Position numbers and translations under genes: made by a program. A stretch of 64,000 nucleotides of DNA, taken from positions 353,501 through 417,500 of the forward strand of contig NZ_CP137559.1 of NCBI RefSeq assembly GCF_019249725.2. The letters run 5' to 3'. The stretch comes from Segatella hominis. GTDB lineage: Bacteria; Bacteroidota; Bacteroidia; Bacteroidales; Bacteroidaceae. The stretch's first letter is position 1. Every line of letters begins with the position of its first letter. The notes under the pieces are model-generated. The model was not told where the DNA came from. It did no database searches and saw only the letters and a list, made by a program, of their open reading frames with translations. This document shows positions 33,378 through 42,005 of the stretch, in pieces.

Positions 33378-35435
33378 ATGAAAACAAAGATATTATTCAT
33401 GGCAGCGGCATCTTCTATGATGTTGGGACTTACCTCTTGTTCTGATTTTCTGGAAGAAGAGAATAAAGTGGGTGAAACTGCCGGTTTGGCATATAAAACT
33501 CCTGCTGGTCTGGAAGGTCTTGTAGCAAACTGCTACACCTTTGCCCGTGGCTGGTATGGTAAGGAAGCAGGTTTAGGTTTAAGTGAAATGGGTACCGACC
33601 TCTTCTATTATGGTTATGATAACAAGCAGAAGAGCCTTTGCTCTTACAATTTCAATGCAGCAGCATTGGAAAACAATGTGGCAGATAACCCTTGTCTTGA
33701 TAACTATTGGGAACTTTTCTATAGTGCTACAGATGTCTGCAACAATGCCATCAAGTATGTGAATGATGCAAACTTCTTGGGTGAGGATCTGAAGAACCGT
33801 TATCTGGGTGAGGCTCTTTTCCTGAGAGCTTTCTATTATTTCCACATGGTTAACACCTGGGGAGCTATCCCATATAATTCAGAACCAGTAACAGCTCAGA
33901 ATTTCAATCCTACCAGAATGCCAGAGAATGAAGTGTTCGGTAAGGTATTGGACGATTTGGATGAATCTATCGCTAAGTTTGAGGCTGCAGGTTACAAGAC
34001 CAAGGCTGATGGACGTGCCAACTATTGGGCAGCTAAGGCTTTGAGATCAAGAGTATTGCTTTATGCAGCATCCTGGTTGGGTGGTCAGTTAGGTCAGACC
34101 GTCAAGGGTGGCAATTATGATGGTAAAGACAAGAATGCTCTCTATACAGCTGCTCAGGCAGATGCAGAGGCTGTTATTGGTGCAAGCGATTATGCAAGTC
34201 TTGACAATAACTACAAGCATGTATGGACGATGGCTAATGAGAGCTATAATACCAATCAGGAGGCGCTCTTCGGTGTAACCTATTCTCAGGACATCAAGAC
34301 CAATGCCAACTGCATTCCTTACCGTTATCGTTTGGAAGGTGGTAGCCCAATGCAGTACAATAGTTTGATTACCCGTACGGGTTATACTCGTGGTGGTAAT
34401 GCCATGTTGTTGATGTTTGTTTCTATGTGGAACAATGGCGCTAACGACTTGGGTGGCAATGGTCAGAAAGACACACAGGTGTTCTGGCGTATAGCTGCTG
34501 GCAAGACAACCATCAAGAGTAAATCAACTGGTAAGAATGTAGAATGTGGCGCAGCTTATTCTCCATACGGACGTGGATTCACCCGCTACTTGCCTTCATT
34601 GCACTTGTGGAACCTGTTGGAGAAGCATAAGACAACCGATCAGCGTTCAGAAGCAACTTTGCTTGATCACTATGATATAGCTTCACCTGATTTGGCTAAG
34701 AATTCAAAGAATTATCCAGAGTTGCAGGATACCGCTATTTACTATTGTCCAATGGATGGTGATTCTCCAGAGGGACAGGCTATGCAGGCTTGGGCAAAGA
34801 ACAGATACCGTATCCAGTTTATGGCAGGTGGTGACATCCCTGTTTACACATCTATGGATGAGGCTACAGCCAAGCCAACAGAAGCAGCCGTGCCAACCTC
34901 AAAGGTTTATGGTGATAATCGTTACAACCTGTATAAGATTGCTGGTTGGTGCTCATTCCCTGGCATCAAGAAGTTCTTGGATGATGTTTATGATCCAAAC
35001 TACCCAACTCATGACATCTCCAGCCGTGATGCCATCGTGATGCGTATCCCAGAGATGTATCTCATCAAGGCAGAATGTCAGTTGGCTCTCGGTGATGGTG
35101 GTGCAGCCATGGCAACTATCAACCAGCTCCGTCAGGCGCGTGCTATCGAGGGTAAGGATAATACCTTGAGTGGTAATGCAACTATCGATACCATCCTTGA
35201 GGAGCGTGCAGTAGAGTTCTGCGGTGAGCAGATGCGCTGGTTTGATTTGAAGCGTACAGGTAAGCTTTACGAGTACGTACAGAAGTATAATGCACAGGCA
35301 GCTGACAACCTGAAGGCTGATGTCAGCAAGCATTATCTCTATCGTCCAATCCCACAGAATGAGATTGACGCTGTTCAGAACTTCACCACAGAGGTGAATA
35401 GTACGACAGGTTTCTGGCAGAACCCAGGATACTAA
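33378..35435 (+). CDS. SusD/RagB-family surface glycan-binding lipoprotein
   Basis: 685 residues. Lipoprotein signal with SMMLGLTSC, Cys as the lipidated residue, followed by SDFLEEE, the standard SusD opening. Helical repeats typical of the family follow (YLGEALFLRAFYYFHMVNTW, about 153-172, and NYWAAKALRSRVLLYAASW), and the C-terminal part has IVMRIPEMYLIKAECQLALG and AVEFCGEQMRWFDLKRTGKL. It caps the SusC transporter on the cell surface and binds the ligand. A strong terminator follows at 35470-35497. Confidence 0.95.
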   Translation: MKTKILFMAAASSMMLGLTSCSDFLEEENKVGETAGLAYKTPAGLEGLVANCYTFARGWYGKEAGLGLSEMGTDLFYYGYDNKQKSLCSYNFNAAALENNVADNPCLDNYWELFYSATDVCNNAIKYVNDANFLGEDLKNRYLGEALFLRAFYYFHMVNTWGAIPYNSEPVTAQNFNPTRMPENEVFGKVLDDLDESIAKFEAAGYKTKADGRANYWAAKALRSRVLLYAASWLGGQLGQTVKGGNYDGKDKNALYTAAQADAEAVIGASDYASLDNNYKHVWTMANESYNTNQEALFGVTYSQDIKTNANCIPYRYRLEGGSPMQYNSLITRTGYTRGGNAMLLMFVSMWNNGANDLGGNGQKDTQVFWRIAAGKTTIKSKSTGKNVECGAAYSPYGRGFTRYLPSLHLWNLLEKHKTTDQRSEATLLDHYDIASPDLAKNSKNYPELQDTAIYYCPMDGDSPEGQAMQAWAKNRYRIQFMAGGDIPVYTSMDEATAKPTEAAVPTSKVYGDNRYNLYKIAGWCSFPGIKKFLDDVYDPNYPTHDISSRDAIVMRIPEMYLIKAECQLALGDGGAAMATINQLRQARAIEGKDNTLSGNATIDTILEERAVEFCGEQMRWFDLKRTGKLYEYVQKYNAQAADNLKADVSKHYLYRPIPQNEIDAVQNFTTEVNSTTGFWQNPGY

Positions 35436-35469
35436 TAGATATTTTTGGTTAGAAACACACTAGTTTTGG

Positions 35470-35497
35470 GCGAGCATCATCGAGGGATGGTGCTCGC
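35470..35497 (+). terminator. SusCD operon terminator
   Basis: GCGAGCATCATC (35470-35481) and GATGGTGCTCGC (35486-35497) pair with one G-T, followed by T-rich sequence. Confidence 0.85.
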
Positions 35498-35575
35498 TTT
35501 CTTTATTCTTAGATTCTTTGCCATTTATCTTAGGATAGTTTGGCAAGTATCTTAGGATACTTTTTTGTGTTTTAC

Positions 35576-35627
35576 TCAAACAAAATCCCCCAACCAAAAT
35601 TGATTGGCTGGGGGACTTTGTTTGAGT
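35576..35627. terminator. Second, bidirectional terminator between convergent SusD and GH28 genes
   Basis: Long inverted repeat: CTCAAACAAAATCCCCCAAC on the left and TGGGGGACTTTGTTTGAG on the right, closed by a short A/T loop. It would also end the GH28 transcript from the other side. Confidence 0.8.
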
Positions 35628-35643
35628 GATATAGTGTTTTATA

Positions 35644-37656
35644 TTACTTTGCAATGTACTTTCTGTTGTTGTGGATATAAATACCCTTGTTGAGAGCCTG
35701 CAAATCGCTTGTAGAAGCGTTCTTGATTACCAGGCGACCGCTGAGGTCATAAACATTGTTGTCCGCCTTGTTTTTATTATCTAATGTGATACCAGCTATA
35801 GAGTTGGTTACTTCAGTATAAAGAGTAAATGCCAAAATGCATTGTTTTACTTTCGGTGTGAAGGTCAATGTGTGCTCTACAGGAGAATCAAACTCTACAG
35901 TATATTTCTTCACGCTCTTGTCCTTTGGGAAGGCATAGGTTGTTGCATCATAGCTTGTACCATTAATCTCGCCGATATAGGCATCAGCAGTATCATAGTT
36001 GTTGCGACCCTCAATATCCATCTTGGTTATCTTTACTCCATCAGGAATAATGATGGTGTATTGGTTTGCACTGTACTTGATGTAGTTTGTACCAGACCCA
36101 ATATCATATGTCTTTCCTTTTTCATTGCTGATGGCGAAACCATTGCTGAAAGAACCTGCTGTTTTATCAGTTAGGGTCTTTGAGTTCAAAGTGAAAGGCC
36201 CTTTTGTATCTGTTATGGTAGAACCTGTAGTTGTAGCACCGCACTGATCATCCCATGTAGAATCAAACTTCTTGATCCAGATAGAACCGCTGCTGACGGT
36301 AATCTTAGAGTTGTTCTTGAATACGAGATTATCTACGAAGCGGATATCGATACCCTTCTTTGCTGAAATCTGCACATTGTCGAGTGTCACGTTCTTGATG
36401 TGGCTCTCTGGGCGACCAACAAAGAAGATAGCGTTGCCATCGCAAACATCTGTAGTCTTTACATTCTGCAGATAAATACCATTATAGGTTGGGGTAGTGC
36501 CATCTACAGCTCTTGCGTTTGCCTTATCTACAGCAGGATCGCTATTGTAGTTCTTGTCGTAGAAGCAGTCGATAGAGAGTGGGTTCTTTACCTTGGTCAT
36601 GGTGAAGTTAGTAAACTTCCAGTCTTCCTCACAACCGCCACGGAGAGTTACCTTGTTGGTTGTTTTGTCTACATCTTGACCTGTCTTCATGCGGATGCCC
36701 GCAGTAGTACCGTTCATGGTGATGTTATCGAACCATACATGCTTGATGTTGTTGGTGAAGCTGCCGATAGAAGCACCATGTCCAGTTCCGAAGTAGCAGT
36801 TCCATACATGGATATATTGTGCATCGTTGTCGCAAACGATATTGTCATCGCCGTTGCTGATGTTGCAGTTGTAGATATTGACGTATGGACCCCAGATGGA
36901 GATTCCATCGGTGTTATGCGATGCCTTTCCCCTGCCAGCTTCAGATGATGGTTCACTGATGGTTACATCATGGATGGTAGCATGGCTAGCCTTACCGCTG
37001 TTGCTGATGGTGATGTTTACACCTGGAGTATTCTGAATCTTGAAGTTGCGGAGCAGGAAACGCTTGCCCTGCTCGAAGCGGATCATTGCACCAGGATTGA
37101 AGGTTTCGCCATTCTCTCTTGCGAGCCACCAGCGTGCACCCTGACCGTCGATGACTGAAGTTTCACCTTCACCCTCGATAACAATGTCGGTAACGTTCTT
37201 ACCCTTGTTCTTTCCGCCGATGAAGACAGTCTTATTGTTAGGAGCCTTGTCGTATTCCACGAGCTTCAAGGTGGCTCCAGCGCAAAGGTGGAGTACAGTC
37301 TTAGACTTGATGCTGAGCACCTCTGTCTTGCTGGTCATCTGGTCTGTGCTACCAAACATCCAGATACCCGCAGGTATTACGACCATACCGCCGCCAGTTG
37401 AAGGAACTGCATCCAGGGCTTTCTGAATAGCCTTGGTGTTATCTGCAGCCGATGTAGATGCACCATAGTTTATGATGTTAAACGTATTTGCCGATGTGAT
37501 GGCTGGCAACTGTGGTAATGTTACTGCTGTCCATCCCTCAGGAGTATTCTGGGCATTTTGCTCAGAAGTAATACCTGTAAAAGTCTGGGACTTGGCAATG
37601 CCTGGCAGAGCCAAGAGTGCTGAAAGCACGATAGTTTTGATGATTGATTTTCTCAT
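35644..37656 (-). CDS. GH28 polygalacturonase with C-terminal sorting-type tail
   Basis: 670 residues. Signal peptide (VLSALLALPGIAKSQ), then a right-handed beta-helix with GH28 signatures: NTDG (in ASHNTDGISIWG), GDDNIV, TGHGASIGS and IRMKTG, together the catalytic Asp/His/Arg/Lys set. After about residue 450 comes a beta-sandwich region, and the C-terminus (VYDLSGRLVIKNA, KGIYIHNNRKYIAK) resembles type IX secretion sorting tails. It would hydrolyse homogalacturonan outside the cytoplasm. Its promoter carries the shared operator (37736-37753). Confidence 0.88.
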   Translation of the reverse strand: MRKSIIKTIVLSALLALPGIAKSQTFTGITSEQNAQNTPEGWTAVTLPQLPAITSANTFNIINYGASTSAADNTKAIQKALDAVPSTGGGMVVIPAGIWMFGSTDQMTSKTEVLSIKSKTVLHLCAGATLKLVEYDKAPNNKTVFIGGKNKGKNVTDIVIEGEGETSVIDGQGARWWLARENGETFNPGAMIRFEQGKRFLLRNFKIQNTPGVNITISNSGKASHATIHDVTISEPSSEAGRGKASHNTDGISIWGPYVNIYNCNISNGDDNIVCDNDAQYIHVWNCYFGTGHGASIGSFTNNIKHVWFDNITMNGTTAGIRMKTGQDVDKTTNKVTLRGGCEEDWKFTNFTMTKVKNPLSIDCFYDKNYNSDPAVDKANARAVDGTTPTYNGIYLQNVKTTDVCDGNAIFFVGRPESHIKNVTLDNVQISAKKGIDIRFVDNLVFKNNSKITVSSGSIWIKKFDSTWDDQCGATTTGSTITDTKGPFTLNSKTLTDKTAGSFSNGFAISNEKGKTYDIGSGTNYIKYSANQYTIIIPDGVKITKMDIEGRNNYDTADAYIGEINGTSYDATTYAFPKDKSVKKYTVEFDSPVEHTLTFTPKVKQCILAFTLYTEVTNSIAGITLDNKNKADNNVYDLSGRLVIKNASTSDLQALNKGIYIHNNRKYIAK

Positions 37657-37685
37657 TGTAATTTAGGCTAAATTTATATTTGTGG

Positions 37686-37753
37686 CAAAATTACAACTAT
37701 TCTTTATATTATAAGGTATAATCATCTCAAAATAATACGAAAACGATTGCGTG
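37686..37753 (-). promoter_or_regulatory. GH28 promoter with PurR/LacI-like palindrome
   Basis: On the minus strand: operator CACGCAATCGTTTTCGTA (37753-37736), 42 nt, -7 box TAATTTTG (37693-37686), 29 nt before the ATG at 37656. Confidence 0.8.
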
Positions 37754-37762
37754 ATTGTACAT

Positions 37763-37799
37763 AAAAAGTGCAATGCTCTCATCGGGCATTGCACTTTTT
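37763..37799. terminator. Hairpin after the rpn-like gene
   Basis: AAAAAGTGCAATGC (37763-37776) and GCATTGCACTTTTT (37786-37799). A near-copy of this hairpin stands at 40233-40268 on the far side of the rpn/IS segment. Confidence 0.85.
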
Positions 37800-37805
37800 A
37801 TGTAT

Positions 37806-38765
37806 TTATGAATTTATCTTTTTGATTTCCTCTATAGATAATCCTGTAGATTGGGAAATGATGTCCATTGGCGTATTTAAAGCAAGAAGTTTGAGGGCGA
37901 TTTCTTTGGTCTTTTCTTTTTCTCCTTCTGCTCTTCCTTCTGCTCTTCTTTCAGCTCTTCCTTCAATTCTTCCTTCTGTTAGTCCATCTTGATAACCCTC
38001 GTCATGGCTGGTATCAAAGAGACTCTTCATGTGTCTAACCGCTTCTAAATGACGGAAATAGGCTTGCTTGTCTTTTTGAGAGAGTGAATCTACACGCAGG
38101 CGTTCGCGTGCTTCTGGTAATCCTGCAGCAGTGGCTTTTGAACTGATAGAACCTGTTTTTAGAAATTCAATCCATTCATCAAGTGGAGTAGTTGCTACCT
38201 TGTCAAAATCATTGACACGTAGTATGTAGTATTCTGGGAATAAGTCTCCCGGCCCCTTCCTTAGTTCTAAATCTTTATCCTTGATGCCAAAGAATTTCTC
38301 ATTCTGTCGGATGGAGAGCTTAAGAGTATCATGTGGTTCGTGCTCACCGATGAACTCGGTTTTGCCATGGTAAACATAATCTTTGCCTTGTCCCAGTTTA
38401 AAATACACAATATAGATAGAATATACCTTGCTGACAGCTTCGTATGGTTTGACAAAACCAATATACTCTGTTATTGCCTTAGATGCACCATAGCGTATAC
38501 GGTGGTAATAGGTTACTTCACGGCTATTTTGTACTTCAATGATGCATAATTGCCCATCTTCGCTTTCTGCCAGAATATCGGCTCGGTTATATTTATCGTA
38601 TTCGTCTTCTTGGTTGCTTTCGCTTTCCAGAAAGCGGTGAATCTTAAATTTCTTCCCAAGCAATGAAGATAGAAATCCTTCAAGCACAACATAGTTAGCT
38701 TTGTTGCGCAGCAGACGTTTCATCGCCCAGTCGAATCTTATATAGTTTTCTCCGTTCATTGTCAT
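37806..38765 (-). CDS. Rpn-family / PD-(D/E)XK nuclease-type protein
   Basis: 319 residues of the Rpn (recombination-promoting nuclease, PDDEXK transposase-like) family: IRFDWAMKRLLRNKANYVVL at the start, ADILAESEDGQLCIIEVQNS (D...ExQ catalytic region, about residues 58-77) and YHRIRYGASKAITEYI. Near the C-terminus there is a repetitive charged stretch (GRIEGRAERRAEGRAEGEKE) common in the family. Its promoter seems to have been separated from the gene by the IS element at 38791-40184, so it may now be silent or driven from within the IS. Confidence 0.85.
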   Translation of the reverse strand: MTMNGENYIRFDWAMKRLLRNKANYVVLEGFLSSLLGKKFKIHRFLESESNQEDEYDKYNRADILAESEDGQLCIIEVQNSREVTYYHRIRYGASKAITEYIGFVKPYEAVSKVYSIYIVYFKLGQGKDYVYHGKTEFIGEHEPHDTLKLSIRQNEKFFGIKDKDLELRKGPGDLFPEYYILRVNDFDKVATTPLDEWIEFLKTGSISSKATAAGLPEARERLRVDSLSQKDKQAYFRHLEAVRHMKSLFDTSHDEGYQDGLTEGRIEGRAERRAEGRAEGEKEKTKEIALKLLALNTPMDIISQSTGLSIEEIKKINS

Positions 38766-38784
38766 TTCTTATTTGCTTAATACT

Positions 38785-38790
38785 TCCCTG
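38785..38790. repeat. Left target-site repeat of the IS element
   Basis: TCCCTG, repeated at 40185-40190 on the other side. The identity extends to TCCCTGCAA (9 bp) if the terminal CAA is counted as target rather than element. Confidence 0.7.
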
Positions 38791-40184
38791 CAATAGTTCG
38801 TTAATAATTCAATAATGTGCTAAGCAGCTATACGCTGTAAGCACGAGAGATCTTTGAAAATCTTGCTAATTAAAGTTCGGTTCGGGGTGTACCCGCTTGC
38901 TTTAAAAATTCGTTTCACCAGATAAATGTTGGTCATCAGTGACTTGAATGAAGACATAGAATATTCCATTCCCATCTCCTTCATAGTTACCTTGGCAACA
39001 TTTAGTGATGTGAACGAAGCATTGAAAGCAAAATCGAGTTTCCACTTATCGCGAGCCTGGCAGTCCATAAGACCAGTATAGCCTTTGGCGTCACGAAAGC
39101 AAAATTCGATCTGGAACCTGGTTCTATAATAAAGAAGTACTTCTTCACCCGAAAGTGAGGTGTCTGTAGAGAAGAATAGTTTCTTCTTGCCATTCGGCAT
39201 CTGCCAGATGACAAGTCTAACTTTACACCTGAGTGCCTTGGAATAGGCTATCAAAGTATAAGCTGTTCCTTCTATATCTTTCATCTCCATCTTCTCCATT
39301 CGAGTGAGGTCAAGATTCTTCATATCAATCTTGCCATCCTTGGTCTTGGGGCGACCACGTTTTCCAGTACGTGGACCAGCATAGACATAAAAGAGACAAG
39401 CATTGTCACGAAAGCGGCTTATCAAAGAGAACCCTTCTTTCTTTATCCCATTAACAAATGTACTTGTAGAGAAGTAAGCATCTGCAACTATGAGGGTTGA
39501 GAGTTTAAGAAGTTCCTTGCGGTAACGCTTAATGACGCTGATATAGAAATCTACCATAGTCTTGTTTCTAAGACTCAGTTCTTTATTACTTAGCGACTGG
39601 TGTGCTTTTAACATCATGCAGTCTTTGGCATCAATATCAATGAGGCCAATACCCATGATTTCGAGACCATGTTTAACAGACTGAGCACATCCTGACCAAA
39701 AACGACCGATATGTGGTGTTTTCTTGCCAGCTTTACTGATGTAGCTGGGATCAATGGCAATAGCCCATCTTCCCTGTTTACCCAAGAAGCGCTTGGCAAG
39801 TGAGACATTAAGTTTGAGCCAATCAATGCACTTCGACTTTTTCAAGCCGAATGCGTTGCGATAGGTTTGCTCAACATGCAAGCCATACCTCCCCATTTGG
39901 GTGAAATTTATCTTTCTTGGTATTACCATGAACAAAATTATCACCTCGATGAGTATTTTCTCGAAACTTTTTGTTATCTTTGCAGCTGAATCTTCAACTG
40001 CATCTTTAAAGATATCCATATATTGGTCAAGTCCTGTATTCATGTAATATTGTATTTGTCGTGATCTACAAAGTTACTGAAAATCAGCGACTTGACCAAC
40101 TTTTTACAGTTAAGTTTTCATAAGCACTTCTTAATATAAGTTATTGATTTACAGACGATTAAATATTAATTTAACGCAGTATTG
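38791..40184. mobile_element. IS4-type insertion sequence
   Basis: About 1.39 kb. The ends are imperfect inverted repeats: CAATAGTTCGTTAA (38791-38804) and the complement of TTAACGCAGTATTG (40171-40184), 12 of 14 matching. It carries one transposase gene and is flanked by the direct repeat TCCCTG(CAA). The element boundary is uncertain by three bases because CAA can belong to either side. It is inserted between the rpn-like gene and its -7 box. Confidence 0.8.
38820..40043 (-). CDS. IS4-family DDE transposase
   Basis: 407 residues, intact. Catalytic triad: D98 in AIAIDPSYISKAG, D188 in STLIVADAYFSTS and E313 in LYYRTRFQIEFCFRDAK, where the Y-(2)R-(3)E-(6)K signature of IS4 transposases is visible. 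Between D188 and E313 lies the insertion domain rich in beta strands (RGRPKTKDGKIDMKN). It catalyses cut-and-paste movement of the element. The intact gene and nearly perfect target repeats suggest a recent insertion. Confidence 0.92.
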   Translation of the reverse strand: MNTGLDQYMDIFKDAVEDSAAKITKSFEKILIEVIILFMVIPRKINFTQMGRYGLHVEQTYRNAFGLKKSKCIDWLKLNVSLAKRFLGKQGRWAIAIDPSYISKAGKKTPHIGRFWSGCAQSVKHGLEIMGIGLIDIDAKDCMMLKAHQSLSNKELSLRNKTMVDFYISVIKRYRKELLKLSTLIVADAYFSTSTFVNGIKKEGFSLISRFRDNACLFYVYAGPRTGKRGRPKTKDGKIDMKNLDLTRMEKMEMKDIEGTAYTLIAYSKALRCKVRLVIWQMPNGKKKLFFSTDTSLSGEEVLLYYRTRFQIEFCFRDAKGYTGLMDCQARDKWKLDFAFNASFTSLNVAKVTMKEMGMEYSMSSFKSLMTNIYLVKRIFKASGYTPNRTLISKIFKDLSCLQRIAA

Positions 40185-40190
40185 TCCCTG
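40185..40190. repeat. Right target-site repeat of the IS element
   Basis: TCCCTG (continuing CAA), the same as at 38785-38790. Confidence 0.7.
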
Positions 40191-40198
40191 CAAAGATA
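40191..40198 (-). promoter_or_regulatory. Displaced -7 box of the rpn-like gene
   Basis: TATCTTTG on the minus strand lies directly outside the IS. With the IS and one target repeat removed it would be about 25 nt before the rpn ATG, a normal distance. The 27 bp at 40188-40214 match the MNT promoter at 13436-13462 at 25 positions. Confidence 0.65.
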
Positions 40199-40232
40199 CG
40201 CTTTTTATTCTAAACTTCCAAGAAAATCAAAA

Positions 40233-40268
40233 AAAAGTGCAACGCTCAAATTTGAGCATTGCACTTTT
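40233..40268. terminator. Hairpin after the SusE-position gene, near-copy of 37763-37799
   Basis: AAAAGTGCAACGCTCAAA (40233-40250) and TTTGAGCATTGCACTTTT (40251-40268) are inverted copies with one mismatch and essentially no loop. Confidence 0.8.
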
Positions 40269-40288
40269 AAATATTTAAGAGATGAATT

Positions 40289-41977
40289 TTAATCCTCTAC
40301 TGCATACCAGCGTGGGTCACCAGCTCTTTCCTTCAAAGTTCCGGCCTTGATGGTAAAGTCGCCATTGGCTGGGTCCTTGAACAACTGGGTAGAGCTGAAT
40401 TCTGTATCATTCACACCCTTAATCACCTTGAAGAAGTCTGTTGTTCTGAAGCTGTTGGCTACAGTAGCTGGAGTCTTGCTTCTGATGTTCTTGTTGGTAG
40501 CTTCATCTGCACTCTTACCGAAGATACAATTCTCAATTGTGAATGTGTTTGGACCGAATGTATCAACGTTGAAGTCTACGAAGTATTGTCCGTTACCATT
40601 ACAGTTGTAGAATGTACTGTTCTTGATGGTGATGTCCTGCATATCTGTCTTCTTGCTGAAGATGAAGACCTTACCAGTTACACAGATGCTGTTGAATGTA
40701 CAACCGTCAATCTCTACGTTGTCAAGATGGCCAGCTCCGCTTCCAGCATCAACGTGGATGAAACCATAACCTGCGCAGAGGTTTGTGAAGATACTGTTCT
40801 TCAAAGTCAGCTTGCCGATAGACTTGGCATCACTTCCCTGAATACGGAAGAATGATGTCTTGAGATTGCTAACCTCGCAATCCTCCAAAGAGAACTCGCT
40901 TACAGTACAAGCCTTGCTCTGGTTGATGAAGTAGCCGGCACCATTCTCTTCCAACTTCACGTTCTGGAACTTGATGTAAGCATGAGAACCTGCTATATCA
41001 AAGTTCTTGTCGAGGGTGATGGTTGGAGTCTCGCCACCAGCCAAACCGAAGAATGTAACAGACATTCCGTCTGGGATGGTTACGTTGGTCTTGCCACCGT
41101 CAGAATCATTTGTGCCGTAGAGAGCTACCTTAGCACCAGCAGGAATACAGATGGTTGCGCTATAGTTGGTCTCGTTTCCTGCTTCTGCCTTTGCCTGTTC
41201 AGCAATCTCGTCGATGAGAGTCTGAGAGATGATTGTTACATCGCTAGGAAGTGTATACTTGATGCTGGCTGCTGGAGGAGCTGCTGGAGTTGTAACCTGC
41301 AACTGACCGCGCTTTACATCATTCTTATAGATAGTGATGGTATAAGTGCTTGTTGGCTGCAAGTTGGTAAGGGTATATTTACCAGCTGCCTTTTGCTCAT
41401 CTGTCAAATTGATGGTCTGGATGTTCTCTGCATCGTTAGCTTTGACGTAAGTGATGTGAGTAACTTCAGCACCTGGAGTCCAGCTCAAGTTCACATGATC
41501 CTCGAAGAGGTCGGTTGACTCAACGTTGTTGAAGATTTGCTCTGCCTTCGTCTTGAAAGAGGAACCATCCTTATAGTAAACCCACTTAGACTCGTTGGTA
41601 GTAGAAGACATAGCCTTTACACGCATGAAGTACTTGCTGTCTCCATCGAGACCTGAGAGAACTACAGGAGAAGAAGTCAAGGTCTTATCTTCACCGTATT
41701 TGATGATGTTGGCATTCTCGACACCCTCATAAAGAGAGTCCTTGCTTACCTCGAATACATAGTATTCAGGTTCTGCAACTGCTTTTGATGTGAAGGCAGA
41801 GAATGTAACAGTAGCTGATGTTTCGGCAGTTTCAACGGTGATTTTGTCACCGTTGAGACCGAACAATCTTGACAGGCTGCCATCTACGTCCCAGTCATTG
41901 CCATCGGTACAAGAAGTAGCCGACAGAGCCAATGCCATCATAGACGCTGTGCCCAATATGTTTTTAATGCTCTTCAT
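40289..41977 (-). CDS. SusE-position surface lipoprotein (fibronectin-type plus beta-helix)
   Basis: 562 residues from ATG 41977; the frame is open to 42022, inside the SusD gene, but the lipoprotein signal starts at 41977 (SMMALALSATSC, Cys then TDGNDW). Two fibronectin-III-like regions (EPEYYVFEVSKDSLYEG; NLSWTPGAEVTHITYVKAND) precede a right-handed beta-helix of about 280 residues (ITIKNSTFYNCNGNGQYFVD) as in DUF4957/DUF5123-type PUL lipoproteins. No catalytic motif is seen, so it is probably a surface glycan-binding protein. It is the third gene of a SusC-SusD unit, 28 nt after SusD. Confidence 0.82.
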   Translation of the reverse strand: MKSIKNILGTASMMALALSATSCTDGNDWDVDGSLSRLFGLNGDKITVETAETSATVTFSAFTSKAVAEPEYYVFEVSKDSLYEGVENANIIKYGEDKTLTSSPVVLSGLDGDSKYFMRVKAMSSTTNESKWVYYKDGSSFKTKAEQIFNNVESTDLFEDHVNLSWTPGAEVTHITYVKANDAENIQTINLTDEQKAAGKYTLTNLQPTSTYTITIYKNDVKRGQLQVTTPAAPPAASIKYTLPSDVTIISQTLIDEIAEQAKAEAGNETNYSATICIPAGAKVALYGTNDSDGGKTNVTIPDGMSVTFFGLAGGETPTITLDKNFDIAGSHAYIKFQNVKLEENGAGYFINQSKACTVSEFSLEDCEVSNLKTSFFRIQGSDAKSIGKLTLKNSIFTNLCAGYGFIHVDAGSGAGHLDNVEIDGCTFNSICVTGKVFIFSKKTDMQDITIKNSTFYNCNGNGQYFVDFNVDTFGPNTFTIENCIFGKSADEATNKNIRSKTPATVANSFRTTDFFKVIKGVNDTEFSSTQLFKDPANGDFTIKAGTLKERAGDPRWYAVED

Positions 41978-42005
41978 TTTCTTGTCTTTTTTTATTAAAG
42001 ATGAA

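Noticed and set aside
35460..35654. A 64-codon minus-strand frame
   Set aside because: It lies across two terminator hairpins between convergent genes.
37900..37990. Short tandem repeats that could be read as a CRISPR-like or regulatory array
   Set aside because: They encode the GRAE-type charged repeats at the C-terminal end of the rpn-like protein; there are no spacers.
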